Position numbers and translations under genes: made by a program | NCBI GenBank assembly: GCA_052246295.1 | Contig: JBQQCO010000025.1 | Strand: one strand, 5' to 3' | Length of the DNA stretch: 35,166 bases | From: Piscibacillus sp052246295 | Lineage (GTDB): Bacteria; Bacillota; Bacilli; Bacillales; Alkalibacillaceae | The notes under the pieces: generated by a model | The model's input: the letters and a program-made list of their open reading frames with translations, nothing else | Database searches by the model: none | What the model was told of the DNA's origin: nothing | Shown here: in pieces, positions 16,690 through 24,131 of the stretch | How positions within the stretch are numbered: the stretch's first letter is position 1 | How the letters are laid out: every line of letters begins with the position of its first letter

Positions 16690-19666
16690 TTATACTGAAA
16701 AAGGTTTTGAAGAGAATATCGAATCTGAATTGGTTCGCTCGGGTTATATTGAGCGTAAATTAACTGGAGAATCCCTGGATGAATTTAAACAACATGCCAT
16801 CGACACAGTGGTATTCTTTCAGTTTTTAGAAGCGACTCAGCCAAAACAGTTGGAAAAGTTGAAGCGGGCATATAAAGAAAACTATAAGCAAAAGATTATT
16901 CATCGTTTATCAAAAGAGCTTTCAAATCGAGGCATGATTGATTGTTTGAGACACGGAATCAAAGATTATGGCGTTAAGTTGACGTTAGCCTATAATAAGC
17001 CTGTTTCAACAATGAATCGCACACTGTGGGAGCAATATGAACAAAACATCTTTACAGTAAGTCGACAAGTGTACTACAGCCAGAAGAATAACAACAGCAT
17101 TGATGTCCTCCTTTCCATGAATGGTTTACCCATTATTGTGATGGAATTGAAAAACCATTTAACAGGTCAAACGGTGGATAATGCCAAGATGCAGTTTAAA
17201 AAGGATCGTGACCCCAACGAATTATTGTTTCAATTTAAAAAACGTGCTTTAGTGTATTTTGCAGTTGATCCAGATGAGGTATATATGACAACACGAGTGA
17301 ACAAGGATAAGACATTTTTTTTACCTTTTAATCGGGGAAACAATGGTGGTCGTGGCAACCCAACTGTTTACAATGATTATAAAACCTCGTATTTATGGAA
17401 AGAGATTTTACAAAAAGACAGCTTGTTAGACATTCTTTTTCGTTTTATGTATGTACAAGAAGAAGACATCAAAGATAGCAACGGTGAAGTTATAGACAAA
17501 AAAGAAACGGTTATCTTTCCACGTTATCATCAACTTGATGCTGTTCGTAAAATTGAAGAAGATGTTAAAAAGAACGGAGCAGGTAAAAGCTATTTAGCCC
17601 AACATTCAGCAGGTTCAGGTAAGACGAATAGCATTTCATGGCTTTCCCATCGGCTGGCAAAATTGCATAATGAATACGATGAAGCCATGTTTGATAGTGT
17701 GATTGTTGTCACGGATAGACGAGTTTTAGATAAGCAATTGCAGGATGCGATATATCAGCTTGAACACAAAACAGGGTTTGTGGAAAAAATCGAAAAAAAC
17801 TCAGATCAATTAGCTCAAGCGATCAAAAATAAAGCGAAGATTATTGTGACAACGCTCCAAAAGTTCCCTTTTATCATCGATCAAGTGAATGAAATATCAA
17901 AAGGGAAATATGCCATTATTATAGATGAGGCACATTCTTCGCAAGGTGGCAAATCAGCGAGAGCAATGACAAGTCTTTTATCCAATAAAACGTTAGAAGA
18001 AGCGATGGAAGAAGAGCAAATAGCGGAAGACGAATTAAAAGATGCGGAAGACCGAATTCTTGAGGAAATTGCCAAAAGTGGTCAACAAGAAAATATCTCT
18101 TTCTTCGCCTTCACCGCTACACCTAAACCAAAAACACTTGAAAAATTCGGAACTCCAGGAAAAGATGGACTACCCAAACCGTTTCATGAATACACGATGC
18201 GACAAGCCATTGAAGAAGGGTTTATTTTAGATGTCCTAAAGAATTATGTCACTTATAAGACATTCTTTAAGCTGGCGAAACAGATTGATGATGATCCTGA
18301 AGTTGGAAGTAAAAAAGCATCGAAAGCAATAGCACGCTATGTCTCATTACATCCACACAATATTGCACAAAAAACTGAGATTATGGTTGAACACTTCAGG
18401 CAAGTTACTCAACATAAAATAGGTGGAAGAGCCAAAGCAATGGTGGTGACTAGTAGTCGACTTCATGCGGTTAGATATAAACATGCTTTTGACAAATACA
18501 TCACTGAGAAAGGTTATACTGACTTGCAATCAGTCGTGGCATTCTCTGGAACGGTAGATGATAATGGTGTTCCATATACTGAAGCAGAAATGAATGGGTT
18601 TAGCGAAGGAGAATTACCCGATAAGTTTCACAGCGATGACTATCAAGTTTTATTGGTGGCTGAGAAATATCAAACGGGTTTTGATGAACCGCTTCTTCAT
18701 ACGATGTACGTTGATAAGAAATTGGACGGAATCAAAGCAGTTCAGACCCTATCTCGATTGAATCGTACATGTAAGGGTAAAAATGATACGTTTGTCTTGG
18801 ACTTTGTTAATGAAGCGGAAGATATTCAAAAAGCATTTGAACCGTATTACGAGGTGACGCAAGTAGAGGATACTACAGATCCGAATATCCTCTATGATAT
18901 TCAAACAGAATTAGATGCTTATCAAGTTTATGCTGAAGAAGAAATTGATGAAGTTGTGCAATTAGAGTACAACGAAAACAAGAAAAATCCAAGGTTGCAA
19001 GAGAAGCTTAACTCAGTTTTAGACTTGGCATTAACACGTTTTAAAGAGGATTTAAGTGCAGAGCAACAAGATGACTTTAAATCAGCTTGCTCAAAATTCA
19101 TTAGAACCTATTCATTTGTCCTGCAAATTGGTCCATTTGCTGATATTGAGCTTCATAAACTGTATGTATATTTAAATTACCTGTTTAAGAAGTTGCCTAA
19201 ACACGTTTCTGATGGCATTGATTTAGCAGATGATGTCGCACTTTCGTATTATCGAAATGAAAAAGTATTTGAAGGAAGCATCTCCTTGCAATCAGGAGAA
19301 GATAATAAGCTAAAGCCTCCTACTTTCGGGGCAGGATCATCCCCAGAAGAAGAAAAAGAAAGGTTGTCATCCATTATTGAGCGTCTTAATGATCGATTTG
19401 GAACGGAATTTACAGAAACAGATAAATTGTCCTTTGATCAAATCAAAGAGGATATTGTGAATAACGAGGACTTGGCACAAAAAGCGAAAGTGAATACGAA
19501 AGACAATTTCAAGTTTAGTTATGAAGAAGCGTTTTTAGATGTCGTCATTGATAGAATGACCACGAATGAAAAATTCTTTATGAAAATGTTGGAAGACCAA
19601 GACTTTAAGAAAACAGTTATGAATTTCATGTTTGAAGAAGTTTATGAAGAGATGGTAACAAAATAG
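16679..19666 (+). CDS. hsdR: Type I restriction-modification system, endonuclease/translocase subunit HsdR
   Basis: ATP-dependent DNA translocase and nuclease that cuts unmodified DNA far from the target. The N-terminal PD-(D/E)xK nuclease has D142 and E156-x-K158 in V-M-E-L-K-N. The SF2 motor has Walker A A-G-S-G-K-T (311-316), the D-E-A-H box near residue 420, motif III F-T-A-T-P and motif VI around Q-T-L-S-R-L-N-R. The C-terminus is helical. ATG at 16679 with AAAGGAGG upstream gives 995 aa and overlaps the hsdS end by 11 bases. All key motifs are intact, so the system is probably active. A terminator follows. Confidence 0.97.
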   Translation: MSIDYTEKGFEENIESELVRSGYIERKLTGESLDEFKQHAIDTVVFFQFLEATQPKQLEKLKRAYKENYKQKIIHRLSKELSNRGMIDCLRHGIKDYGVKLTLAYNKPVSTMNRTLWEQYEQNIFTVSRQVYYSQKNNNSIDVLLSMNGLPIIVMELKNHLTGQTVDNAKMQFKKDRDPNELLFQFKKRALVYFAVDPDEVYMTTRVNKDKTFFLPFNRGNNGGRGNPTVYNDYKTSYLWKEILQKDSLLDILFRFMYVQEEDIKDSNGEVIDKKETVIFPRYHQLDAVRKIEEDVKKNGAGKSYLAQHSAGSGKTNSISWLSHRLAKLHNEYDEAMFDSVIVVTDRRVLDKQLQDAIYQLEHKTGFVEKIEKNSDQLAQAIKNKAKIIVTTLQKFPFIIDQVNEISKGKYAIIIDEAHSSQGGKSARAMTSLLSNKTLEEAMEEEQIAEDELKDAEDRILEEIAKSGQQENISFFAFTATPKPKTLEKFGTPGKDGLPKPFHEYTMRQAIEEGFILDVLKNYVTYKTFFKLAKQIDDDPEVGSKKASKAIARYVSLHPHNIAQKTEIMVEHFRQVTQHKIGGRAKAMVVTSSRLHAVRYKHAFDKYITEKGYTDLQSVVAFSGTVDDNGVPYTEAEMNGFSEGELPDKFHSDDYQVLLVAEKYQTGFDEPLLHTMYVDKKLDGIKAVQTLSRLNRTCKGKNDTFVLDFVNEAEDIQKAFEPYYEVTQVEDTTDPNILYDIQTELDAYQVYAEEEIDEVVQLEYNENKKNPRLQEKLNSVLDLALTRFKEDLSAEQQDDFKSACSKFIRTYSFVLQIGPFADIELHKLYVYLNYLFKKLPKHVSDGIDLADDVALSYYRNEKVFEGSISLQSGEDNKLKPPTFGAGSSPEEEKERLSSIIERLNDRFGTEFTETDKLSFDQIKEDIVNNEDLAQKAKVNTKDNFKFSYEEAFLDVVIDRMTTNEKFFMKMLEDQDFKKTVMNFMFEEVYEEMVTK

Positions 19667-19680
19667 GACAATAAACACTC

Positions 19681-19724
19681 AAAGGCAGTCTATCAGGGAA
19701 TTAACGAGATAGACTGCCTTTTTG
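19681..19724 (+). terminator. Terminator after hsdR
   Basis: GGCAGTCTAT / ATAGACTGCC, a long perfect stem with a 15-base loop, followed by TTTTT. Confidence 0.88.
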
Positions 19725-19753
19725 TTCATAGCACTTAATTAAGGGGGATATCC

Positions 19754-20479
19754 ATGGAAATACCTGTTGAGTTAATTTCAGATGAAAAAGGTTACCTTGA
19801 TCGTGAATGCCCTAATGAAAACTGCGAGTTCGTATTTAAGATCAACATGAATGATTGGACGAAAAAGATTGATGAAAAAGTATATTGTCCAAGATGCGGA
19901 CATATTGCCACCACAGAACAATGGTGGACACAAGAACAACTTAAACATATGACAAGTTTGGCAAAGCAATGGGTTATGAGTGAAATACAAAATACATTTC
20001 AAAAGTCTTTCAAATCCAAATCAAATAAATATTTCAATGTTACCTTTAAACCTGGTAAAAGGATATCTTTTCAAAATAATCCAATTGGTCAGCGGGAAGA
20101 GTGGGAGTTGGAGATTCATTGTGAACAGTGTGGGACCAGAACGAGTGTGATAGGAACTGCCTATTTTTGTCCATGTTGTGGTATGAATGCTGTAGATCGA
20201 TTGTTTAATGAATCATTAGATCGAATAAAAAAACAATTGAGTTCTTTAAACGAAATGCAGACCATGTTAGAAGGAATGCATGATAAGGATACCGCAGTTA
20301 CCATATCACAAAATTTAATTGAAACAAGTCTTAAAGATGTTATTTCAGCTTATCAAAAATTTGCTGTTGAGACATTTAGAAAAGGCTATTCAAAAAAAGT
20401 TACACCAAATGATTTTCAAATTGTTGATAAAGGAAGTACTTTATTTGAAAAACATTATGATAAAGGGTATCACGAATAG
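19754..20479 (+). CDS. Zinc-ribbon protein, N-terminal part of an amber-interrupted gene
   Basis: I do not recognise a named family. The 241-aa product has two zinc ribbons: C19-x4-C24 with C45-x2-C48 (C-P-R-C-G), then a second C-x2-C pair set near residues 119-140 (H-C-E-Q-C-G ... F-C-P-C-C-G-M). A predicted helical region follows. ATG at 19754 has AAGGGGG six bases upstream. The reading frame stops at TAG 20477-20479, but the same frame continues as convincing protein to 20707 and includes an R-x4-H HEPN-like motif. The full product would be about 317 aa. Placed between type I RM and a CBASS-like unit, it is probably defence-related; that is inference from neighbours and the HEPN-like tail. 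Confidence 0.7.
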   Translation: MEIPVELISDEKGYLDRECPNENCEFVFKINMNDWTKKIDEKVYCPRCGHIATTEQWWTQEQLKHMTSLAKQWVMSEIQNTFQKSFKSKSNKYFNVTFKPGKRISFQNNPIGQREEWELEIHCEQCGTRTSVIGTAYFCPCCGMNAVDRLFNESLDRIKKQLSSLNEMQTMLEGMHDKDTAVTISQNLIETSLKDVISAYQKFAVETFRKGYSKKVTPNDFQIVDKGSTLFEKHYDKGYHE

Positions 20480-20707
20480 TTATCAGATGAAGAACTTCAT
20501 TTTATGAATCTAATGTTCCAAAGGAGACACATATTGGAACATAATCAAGGCATTATTGATGAAAAATACCTTCAACGTTCGAATGATAAAACATATAAAT
20601 TAGGACAAAGAATAATCTGTAAAAGGAACGAGGTAGAAAAATTAATAGAAATCATTAAGAGGTTATCGACAGGCATTTCAACGATGGTAGATAATAAACG
20701 ATATTAG
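20480..20707 (+). pseudogene. HEPN-like C-terminal part, in frame after the TAG
   Basis: Directly after the stop codon at 20477-20479 the frame reads L-S-D-E-E-L-H-F-M-N-L-M-F-Q-R-R, then H-I-L-E-H-N-Q-G-I-I-D-E-K-Y and a helical end, closing at TAG 20705-20707. R-x4-H is the ribonuclease signature of HEPN domains, and the R-H-x3-H-N-x-G-I-I-D pattern is typical of HEPN-like proteins in bacteria. An internal ATG at 20504 could start a 67-aa product but has only weak purines before it. The piece is thus either the lost end of a broken gene, a read-through product, or a separately translated small HEPN protein. Confidence 0.55.
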
Positions 20708-20723
20708 GATTAATTAATGGGCA

Positions 20724-21218
20724 CTATTTCTCTGAGTGTTTATCAACAAAATCTAATAGAAGTTTAGTTATGATATCTTGTAATTTTAAATGAGGGTAAT
20801 ATTGACTGCAAAGTTGAGAGAACTGTGTGTAAATATCTTCGGTTATGCGGAAGTTTTTGGTGACTGGTTTGGATGAAGAACGATAAATACGTTTGTCTAA
20901 AGTCAGATCGTAATTATTTTTTCTGCTCTCAACTATCTGTTTTAAAGTGGAGAAGTTTTCTTTGATATAAGCGAGCTCCTCATCCTCTGAGTGGTTCTTA
21001 TTCTTGATTTGAGATTCATCACGAACAAATTTGTAGTATTGGTTGTCACGTTTGATATAAACGTAGTCATCTTCCTGCATGAGTTTTGTGAACGTCGAAT
21101 ACTTCAAGCCAATTTCTTTTGCAACGTCTTGTAAACCAAAACCTTCCTTCTGGAGTAAGTCGTTTACGATTTTCACACGTTGTTTGCTACTCAAAGTCGT
21201 GAAGTTGTCTATGTTCAT
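20724..21218 (-). CDS. Small DNA-binding regulator (HTH plus ribbon-helix-helix-like), divergent from the SLATT/CD-NTase pair
   Basis: I do not recognise a named family. The N-terminal part (about 10-55, K-Q-R-V-K-I-V-N-D-L-L ... L-Q-D-V-A-K-E-I-G-L-K-Y-S-T-F) looks like a helix-turn-helix. The C-terminal 45 residues (K-N-F-R-I-T-E-D-I-Y-T-Q-F ... I-I-T-K-L-L-L-D-F-V) resemble a ribbon-helix-helix. The middle is charged. The start has an AAAGGAGG-type site on the minus strand. It is transcribed away from the SLATT gene, and a 10-bp inverted repeat lies in the 80-base gap between them, so it probably represses or tunes that unit and itself. There is no catalytic motif of a recombinase. Confidence 0.6.
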   Translation of the reverse strand: MNIDNFTTLSSKQRVKIVNDLLQKEGFGLQDVAKEIGLKYSTFTKLMQEDDYVYIKRDNQYYKFVRDESQIKNKNHSEDEELAYIKENFSTLKQIVESRKNNYDLTLDKRIYRSSSKPVTKNFRITEDIYTQFSQLCSQYYPHLKLQDIITKLLLDFVDKHSEK

Positions 21219-21247
21219 TTGTACACCTCCTTTGAAATTTTTATATT

Positions 21248-21279
21248 ATAGTTGAATTGTGAGTCTATTATTCAACTAT
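21248..21279. promoter_or_regulatory. Inverted repeat (operator candidate) between regulator and SLATT gene
   Basis: ATAGTTGAAT (21248-21257) and ATTCAACTAT (21270-21279) are perfect inverted arms separated by 12 bases. A possible promoter toward the SLATT gene (TTGTGA at 21257-21262, 18 bases, TATGAT at 21281-21286) overlaps it, which fits repression. Confidence 0.55.
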
Positions 21280-21298
21280 TTATGATTTTTATTAATAG

Positions 21299-21928
21299 AT
21301 GAAGGTTGTGATTTTTATTAGAAGAGATATTTTATTGAAAGAACTTGCTGAAAATGGATATAACGTAATTTATGGAGCCAGGAAGCATTTCTCGACTTAT
21401 GATATTGTTTCTAAAATTCCTGGAAGGATAGCTTATCTGGCTCTTATCATAGGTGTATGGCAAATATATATGCCAGATTTTTATTTCAATAAAGAAGTTT
21501 CATTAATATTGATTTTTTCGAGTATTACTGCCATTATAATTAATCAATATAATGGCGAAAAAGAACGGTATAAGGAAACTGGGAATAGGTTGATACAATT
21601 GCATAATGGATTAAGAGAAATTTATTATCAAGTTCAATCTTCTGAAGAAAAAGAGATCGAAAAAGAATTATGTAAAATGAAAGAATTGATGGATGAGTAC
21701 TATCAAATAAGTATTTCTAAACAGATATTCTTTAGTGACTGGTTAGCTCATTACAAATTATTCTTTCAAAGTCAGTACGAATGGATAAATGAACAAAAAA
21801 ATTTCACGTGGAGAGATAAAGTACCAATGTCTTTTAGAATATTCGTTATTCTATTTGCAGTTGTTGCATTAGGATCCATAATAATTTTTTTCATTAATGG
21901 TTGGGGGGTTTTTGATGTTAGCAAGTAA
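21299..21928 (+). CDS. SLATT-domain membrane protein, likely CBASS effector
   Basis: SLATT proteins are predicted pore-forming effectors, often next to SMODS nucleotidyltransferases, that are thought to damage the host membrane when a cyclic oligonucleotide signal is made. Here the family opening L-L-K-E-L-A-E-N-G-Y-N-V-I-Y-G-A-R-K-H-F-S-T-Y-D-I is clear in the first 38 residues (given in part). Two close TM helices follow (about 44-62 and 67-84), then a cytoplasmic helical region rich in charge, and a third TM helix at the C-terminus (about 182-203). ATG at 21299 has no ribosome binding site, so either the message is leaderless or TTG at 21335, with AGAAGAGA before it, is the real start. The end overlaps the CD-NTase gene by 14 bases. 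Confidence 0.8.
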   Translation: MKVVIFIRRDILLKELAENGYNVIYGARKHFSTYDIVSKIPGRIAYLALIIGVWQIYMPDFYFNKEVSLILIFSSITAIIINQYNGEKERYKETGNRLIQLHNGLREIYYQVQSSEEKEIEKELCKMKELMDEYYQISISKQIFFSDWLAHYKLFFQSQYEWINEQKNFTWRDKVPMSFRIFVILFAVVALGSIIIFFINGWGVFDVSK

Positions 21929-23264
21929 GTTTGAAGAATTTGTTGATGATCTTCAAATAGAGTCAATTAAAGAAGAGACAAAAAGAGTGAAAGAAATTAC
22001 TAAAAGGCTGAACAAGTCTTTTCGTGATATAGATAATGAAGAAAATGAACATTGTCATATAGTTGGTTCATTAGGTAGAGATACTGCGATTAGGACATTT
22101 AGTGATGTTGATATGCTATATGTTTTGCCAAAAAATCTTAAAAAGCAATATGATGATCATGATGGCAATGGGCAATCAAAGTTACTTCAAAAAGTAAAAC
22201 GTGAGATAAAAAAACGATATCCCAAAACTATTGTAAGAGGAGACGGACAAGTTGTAGTTGTCAGTTTTGAAAGCATAAATAAAACAGTAGAGGTCTGCCC
22301 TTGTTTCGAAAGGTCAGATGGTGCATTCGATTATCCTGATTCAAACCATGGAGGGTCATGGAAAAAAACTGATCCAATTCCAGAAATTGATGAAAGCAAT
22401 AGTACAATAGATGAGACCGACTCAAATTATAAATATGTGTGTAACTTAGTTCGAGCATGGAAAAATAATATTGGTTTTAAATTTGGTGGATTATTGATAG
22501 ATACATTGGTTTATAATTTCTTTGACGAAAATGAAGAATATAAAAATGCTAAATTTAATGATTACCTTATTTTGTTAAAGGATCTTTTCTTTTATCTGAA
22601 AAGTCGTGATAAAGATCAAAAGTATTGGTATGCTCTGGGGAGTAATCAGAAAGTCTATAACAAAGGTGGGGCTTTTGTAAATAAATCGAAGAATGCATAT
22701 GAAAAGATCAAGGATATGGACGAAAATAGTGATGATTTATATGAAGCACTACAAGAAATATTTGGTAAAGGATTCCCTGTGCCAGAGAATTATCAAGAGA
22801 ATAAAGCTATTGAAAAAAGTTCATTGTTTGGAAGAAGTGTTCAACAAACAGAAGAATTCATTGATGACAAGTTTGATGTTGATATTAAATATCGTCTAAA
22901 AATTGATTGCGTTGTAAAACAGAATGGATTCAGAGATAAATTCCTAAGACACATATTACGTGATAATTCACCTTTGAAGGTGAACAAGAGATTAGAGTTC
23001 TTCATAATTGAAAATGAATTTGATTCTTTGTCTAAAGATGATGAACATAGCCTTTATTATGAAATTTATTGGAAAGTTCGTAATCGTGGAGAGGAAGCTA
23101 TACGTAGAAACTGTGTGCGAGGGCAAATTGTCAGAGATAAGGGAAGACGTAAAAAAATAGAGTCTACTGATTTTAAAGGCGAGCATTTCGTAGAATGTTA
23201 TATTGTCTACAAGAATGTCTGTGTTGCAAAGGACAGAGTAGATGTACCGATCTCAACATATTAA
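21915..23264 (+). CDS. CD-NTase (SMODS nucleotidyltransferase) with C-terminal AGS-C sensor domain
   Basis: Predicted to make a cyclic di- or trinucleotide second messenger on phage infection, as in CBASS. The nucleotidyltransferase core has G51-S52 and the metal-binding D64-x-D66 in R-T-F-S-D-V-D-M-L. The third acidic residue is probably E126 in T-V-E-V-C-P-C-F, where Asp is commoner. A helical middle follows, and from about residue 320 an AGS-C-type beta domain (Y-W-K-V-R-N-R-G-E-E-A ... H-F-V-E-C-Y-I-V-Y-K-N) ends the protein. ATG at 21915 with GGGGGGT before it gives 449 aa; the open frame reaches back to 21897. It is coupled to the SLATT gene, with no Cap2/Cap3-like ancillary genes, so a minimal two-gene type is likely. 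The nucleotide product cannot be read from sequence. Confidence 0.85.
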   Translation: MLASKFEEFVDDLQIESIKEETKRVKEITKRLNKSFRDIDNEENEHCHIVGSLGRDTAIRTFSDVDMLYVLPKNLKKQYDDHDGNGQSKLLQKVKREIKKRYPKTIVRGDGQVVVVSFESINKTVEVCPCFERSDGAFDYPDSNHGGSWKKTDPIPEIDESNSTIDETDSNYKYVCNLVRAWKNNIGFKFGGLLIDTLVYNFFDENEEYKNAKFNDYLILLKDLFFYLKSRDKDQKYWYALGSNQKVYNKGGAFVNKSKNAYEKIKDMDENSDDLYEALQEIFGKGFPVPENYQENKAIEKSSLFGRSVQQTEEFIDDKFDVDIKYRLKIDCVVKQNGFRDKFLRHILRDNSPLKVNKRLEFFIIENEFDSLSKDDEHSLYYEIYWKVRNRGEEAIRRNCVRGQIVRDKGRRKKIESTDFKGEHFVECYIVYKNVCVAKDRVDVPISTY

Positions 23265-23360
23265 TACTTAGTTATGCTGGAAAAGTTTGCAACACTTAAT
23301 TTCATTCGACTTTTTAAGAAAATATATTGGGCATACGTATTATAAATGGATAAGAATAAA

Positions 23361-23399
23361 AATGAGCATCGAGATTTCCATACTCGATGCCCATTTTTT
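23361..23399 (+). terminator. Terminator after the CD-NTase gene
   Basis: GCATCGAG / CTCGATGC with loop ATTTCCATA, followed by CCATTTTTT. It is the last signal before the right-hand rlmH-end copy. Confidence 0.85.
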
Positions 23400-23410
23400 G
23401 CCTCTTAAAT

Positions 23411-23437
23411 AACCACGCTGAACCGTACCACAAATAG
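23411..23437 (+). repeat. attR-like site: second copy of the rlmH 3' end
   Basis: Reads N-H-A-E-P-Y-H-K-stop in frame, with third-base differences from the real rlmH end (TAC/TAT, CAC/CAT). It matches 13276-13302 at 21 of 27 bases. The silent changes suggest it derives from the rlmH of another host and came in with the element, not from recent local duplication. No other part of rlmH precedes it. Confidence 0.65.
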
Positions 23438-23461
23438 TGATAAAGCAAAAGAGTGGAAGTC

Positions 23462-23519
23462 ACAAATAAATTAATGGAGACCGTTCCTATGATGCAGGTG
23501 GCCTCCATTTTATTTGTTT
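23462..23519. terminator. Bidirectional terminator-like hairpin downstream of sspP
   Basis: ACAAATAAATTAATGGAGACC pairs imperfectly with GGCCTCCATTTTATTTGT (one-base bulges). On the minus strand it lies 34 bases past the sspP stop. Confidence 0.6.
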
Positions 23520-23552
23520 AAGATATGGTTGATAGATACTTTTCTCCAAACT

Positions 23553-23705
23553 CTACATATCATGATCTGATTTTTGGTTTTGTCGTGAATGGTTTTGCTG
23601 TTTTACTTTATGCGAGCCTTGCATCGGTTGGCCATATGGTTGCTTTGGACTCTTTGGTAAATTTGGTTCTTCCTGCTGTTTTGGACCTTTTGGGTTTTTG
23701 GTCAT
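23553..23705 (-). CDS. sspP: Small acid-soluble spore protein P (SspP/CotL family)
   Basis: A 50-aa, very basic, Gln/Asn/Pro-rich protein starting M-T-K-N-P-K-G-P-K-Q and ending K-V-K-Q-Q-N-H-S-R-Q-N-Q-K-S-D-H-D-M. That tail matches the conserved end of the SspP minor spore protein (K-V-K-N-R-N-H-T-R-Q ... H-H-D-M as I recall it). A strong AAAGGAGG lies six to eight bases before the ATG. It is expected to be made in the forespore under sigma-G. An open frame of 70 codons on the opposite strand overlaps it and is a shadow. The gene shows that the organism belongs to a spore-forming lineage. Confidence 0.85.
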   Translation of the reverse strand: MTKNPKGPKQQEEPNLPKSPKQPYGQPMQGSHKVKQQNHSRQNQKSDHDM

Positions 23706-24131
23706 TATTAGACCCTCCTTTGTTTAGTTATGAATAGCTTTTGAATAGGTGAAGAAATCTATACTTGGGAAAGGAAAATTCTCACCAAGTTACAAACTTT
23801 TAGGGTTTGCATTTAACGTACCTTAGGAAAATGTTAGAAAAGTTAAGCAAACATAACTATCATAATTAATTAATATTATATTGTAAGGGACTTTTGCGTA
23901 TTAGTTGGTCTCCTTTAGTTTTTTATAAAAACTTGTACCGCTCTTAACTATTAATTTAATTTATATATTTACATAAGAATTAACTTACACAAGACCCACT
24001 AATACTAATCTTCTCCTATAACTCAATACCGGAAATAACTTTCAAAAAATTCAAAAATAACTCCAAAAGGAATGTATGTTCGTGTATAATGTAATATAGC
24101 ATTATATAAATTGTTTAAGGAGATGAGTTTA
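23706..24131. other. Intergenic region between sspP and the GyrI-like gene
   Basis: No gene is seen. TATAAT at 24085-24090 is a possible -10 for the next gene, without a clear -35. An inverted repeat ATAATG (24086-24091) / CATTAT (24100-24105) overlaps it and could be an operator. TAAGGGACTT at 23884-23893 recurs at 24616-24625, on the other side of the GyrI-like gene. Confidence 0.4.

Larger units (their letters stand above)
13303..23437. mobile_element. SCC-like genomic island inserted at the rlmH 3' end, without recombinase
   Basis: About 10.1 kb lie between the rlmH stop codon and a second copy of the rlmH 3' end. Contents in order: hsdM, hsdS, hsdR, an amber-split zinc-ribbon/HEPN-like gene, a divergent DNA-binding regulator, a SLATT membrane protein and a CD-NTase, ending in a terminator just before the right repeat. 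All recognised cargo is of defence type, and outside it the gene content returns to chromosomal functions (sspP). No ccrA, ccrB or ccrC large serine recombinase is present, so the element would be non-autonomous, like the pseudo-SCC elements of staphylococci. Terminal inverted repeats are weak (GAGGC at 13302-13306, GCCTC at 23400-23404). The insertion itself is an inference. Confidence 0.65.

Noticed and set aside
20477..20479. TAG reassigned as a sense codon in this organism
   Set aside because: dnaB, rlmH and hsdR all end in TAG at the expected length, so TAG is a normal stop here.
21299..23264. Type II or III CBASS with ancillary E1/E2, JAB, HORMA or TRIP13 genes
   Set aside because: No such gene is encoded between the regulator and the terminator; only SLATT and CD-NTase are present.
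13303..23437. Ccr-type or other recombinase gene within the island
   Set aside because: Every reading frame of useful length was considered; none has serine or tyrosine recombinase features, and the 164-aa protein at 20724-21218 looks like a DNA-binding regulator.
23525..23737. A 70-codon plus-strand membrane-like protein
   Set aside because: It is the antisense shadow of sspP, which has the better start, ribosome binding site and family match.
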